From contig JAIENH010000309.1 of the NCBI GenBank assembly GCA_019751475.1, positions 1 through 5,948 of the forward strand: DNA of 5,948 bases, in the 5' to 3' direction. Origin of the DNA: Cyclobacteriaceae bacterium (GTDB lineage: Bacteria; Bacteroidota; Bacteroidia; Cytophagales; Cyclobacteriaceae). The first letter of the stretch is position 1; every line of letters starts with the position of its first letter. The translations under genes were made by a program, and so were the position numbers. The notes under the pieces are model-generated. The model was not told where the DNA came from and ran no database searches. It was given only the letters and a program-made list of their open reading frames with translations. This document shows positions 4,829 to 5,948 of the stretch, piece after piece.

Positions 4829-5948
4829 ATGAGCCCGGTTAATGATCCATTTCGCCCCACCTCCACCGAAGGCATTGACTTTGATAAGCTGCTCATGCTT
4901 ATCAAAAAAAACATCTGGATTATACTTTTCATTTTGATTGTCACTAACCTGGTGGCGTATCTCACCATCCGGTGGACGAAAGATGTGTATGAATCTCAAT
5001 CGGAGTTGAAATTGGAGGTGAAGCAAGACGCTACTGCGCTGGGTATTACTCAACTGGTAGAAGATCAGAACCGTAACATTGTAGCAGGCGAAATAGAGCA
5101 GATAAAATCAAAACTTTTCTTTAGCCGACTATTAGATTCACTGGATTTGTGGGTGAGCTATTACAGCATTGGTAACGTACTGGAGTTTGAGATGTACCGC
5201 AGCTCTCCGTTTAAAGTTTCGTATACAGTTAATGACAGACGGTATTATGACCAACCAATCTACTTTGATTTTGTAGAGGGCGGACGCTATCAGATACGAG
5301 TAGGGGAAAATGAAAAACCGAAGGAAGCAGCCTTGGGCGAAACCATCTCGCTGGAGGGCGCGGCTATTCGCGTTGACCTTGCGCCCGGTGCTGAACCTGA
5401 CTTTAAGAACAAGTTTTTCTTTGTTATCAATAGTCGTGAGAGGCTTCTTGGATTTATTGACCGCAATTTGAAAGTAGAGCCGATCAATTTTGACGCAAGC
5501 ACCATTCGCATCTCTTTCCGCGATTACAATCCGCTAAAAGTGTACACCATCATCAACACCATTGATTCTGTTTACCTAACGTATAGCAACGAACAAAAAA
5601 ACCGCGCGAACAAACAGAAGATTCTCTGGCTCAACAATGAGCTGGCACAGGTTGAAGGGAAGATGGAGAACTTCGAGAACTACTTCGAAAATTTTACATT
5701 GAAGAATAAGAGCAGCAACGTAGATGCCGACCTGAAGAAAACCATCGTTATGATCAATCGGCTTGACTCGCAGCGCTTTGATCTTAATAAGCGGATAAAT
5801 GATCTCAATGAACTGATGACTGACCTCAGCGAAGGAAGGCCTATAGCCTCGCTGCTGCCTCGCGCCTACCTTCCGGCTTTCATGAACGCCAAGTTCGAAG
5901 ACTATCAGAAAATAGCCCAGGACCAAAACCGGCTCACTCTTTCCTACA
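4829..5948 (+). CDS. Wzz/Wzc-type chain-length regulator / polysaccharide co-polymerase, partial (C-terminus beyond the window)
   Basis: From the ATG at 4829, 373 codons stay open to the window edge. After a short cytoplasmic head (SPVNDPFRPTSTEGIDFDKLLMLIKKN) comes a membrane helix at about 29-47 (IWIILFILIVTNLVAYLTI). A long periplasmic part follows, with the Wzz-like YESQSELKLEV after the helix and a helical, charged stretch about 255-335 (NEQKNRANKQKILWLNNELAQVEGKMENFENYF) that looks like the extended coiled coil of this family. The second membrane helix and any C-terminal BY-kinase domain with Walker motifs would lie past 5948. Bacteroidota homologues often carry that tyrosine kinase, giving proteins near 700-800 residues, but this cannot be seen here. 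These proteins set polymer length and dock with the export lipoprotein. Only one base separates the upstream stop (TGA 4825-4827) from this ATG, so the two genes are probably co-translated. Confidence 0.9.
   Translation, partial: MSPVNDPFRPTSTEGIDFDKLLMLIKKNIWIILFILIVTNLVAYLTIRWTKDVYESQSELKLEVKQDATALGITQLVEDQNRNIVAGEIEQIKSKLFFSRLLDSLDLWVSYYSIGNVLEFEMYRSSPFKVSYTVNDRRYYDQPIYFDFVEGGRYQIRVGENEKPKEAALGETISLEGAAIRVDLAPGAEPDFKNKFFFVINSRERLLGFIDRNLKVEPINFDASTIRISFRDYNPLKVYTIINTIDSVYLTYSNEQKNRANKQKILWLNNELAQVEGKMENFENYFENFTLKNKSSNVDADLKKTIVMINRLDSQRFDLNKRINDLNELMTDLSEGRPIASLLPRAYLPAFMNAKFEDYQKIAQDQNRLTLSY

Noticed and set aside
1..5948. CRISPR array, insertion sequence, integrase or transposase, rRNA
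   Set aside because: I saw no regularly spaced repeats, no transposase or recombinase motifs in any frame, and no rRNA-like sequence.

Overview
The window looks like chromosomal DNA from a member of the Bacteroidota, and the Cytophagales side of that phylum is my best guess, made without a search. The evidence is a DUF3127 protein, a family I know mainly from Bacteroidota, several matches to the Bacteroidota promoter pattern (TTG about 19 nt before TAnnTTTG), little use of Shine-Dalgarno sites, and a tRNA gene without an encoded CCA.

Left part (1-1460): the minus strand carries the N-terminal 77 codons of a DUF3127 protein, a 250-bp gene-free spacer, and then a secreted Ntn-hydrolase of the choloylglycine hydrolase / penicillin acylase type. 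Its reading frame is broken near 760. This stretch is AT-rich (two sampled 60-base lines hold 20 and 16 G+C), while sampled lines of hflX hold 33 and 35 of 60. It is bracketed by two 43-bp imperfect direct repeats (310-352 and 1418-1460, 36/43 identical by hand). The second repeat runs into the 3' end of a tRNA-Arg gene and partly overlaps a GC-rich hairpin. The arrangement suggests an acquired or duplicated segment next to a tRNA, with its cargo gene now decaying, but no integrase or transposase is visible.

Middle part (1455-2875): tRNA-Arg(CCT) lies on the minus strand just downstream of hflX, a complete ribosome-associated GTPase gene. The tRNA has its own very good promoter, whose -33 element directly abuts the hflX stop codon. 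A 126-bp gap with promoter-like elements on both strands separates hflX from the genes pointing the other way.

Right part (2876-5948): three plus-strand genes form the start of an exopolysaccharide or capsule locus. They are a GT4 glycosyltransferase, a Wza-type outer-membrane polysaccharide export lipoprotein with a GTG start, and, one base further on, the N-terminal 373 codons of a Wzz/Wzc-type chain-length regulator or co-polymerase, cut by the window end. The glycosyltransferase would build the repeat unit, the co-polymerase would control chain length and export, and the lipoprotein would form the outer-membrane exit.

I did not find a clearly new biological system. The most unusual part is the broken hydrolase with its flanking repeats and tRNA.
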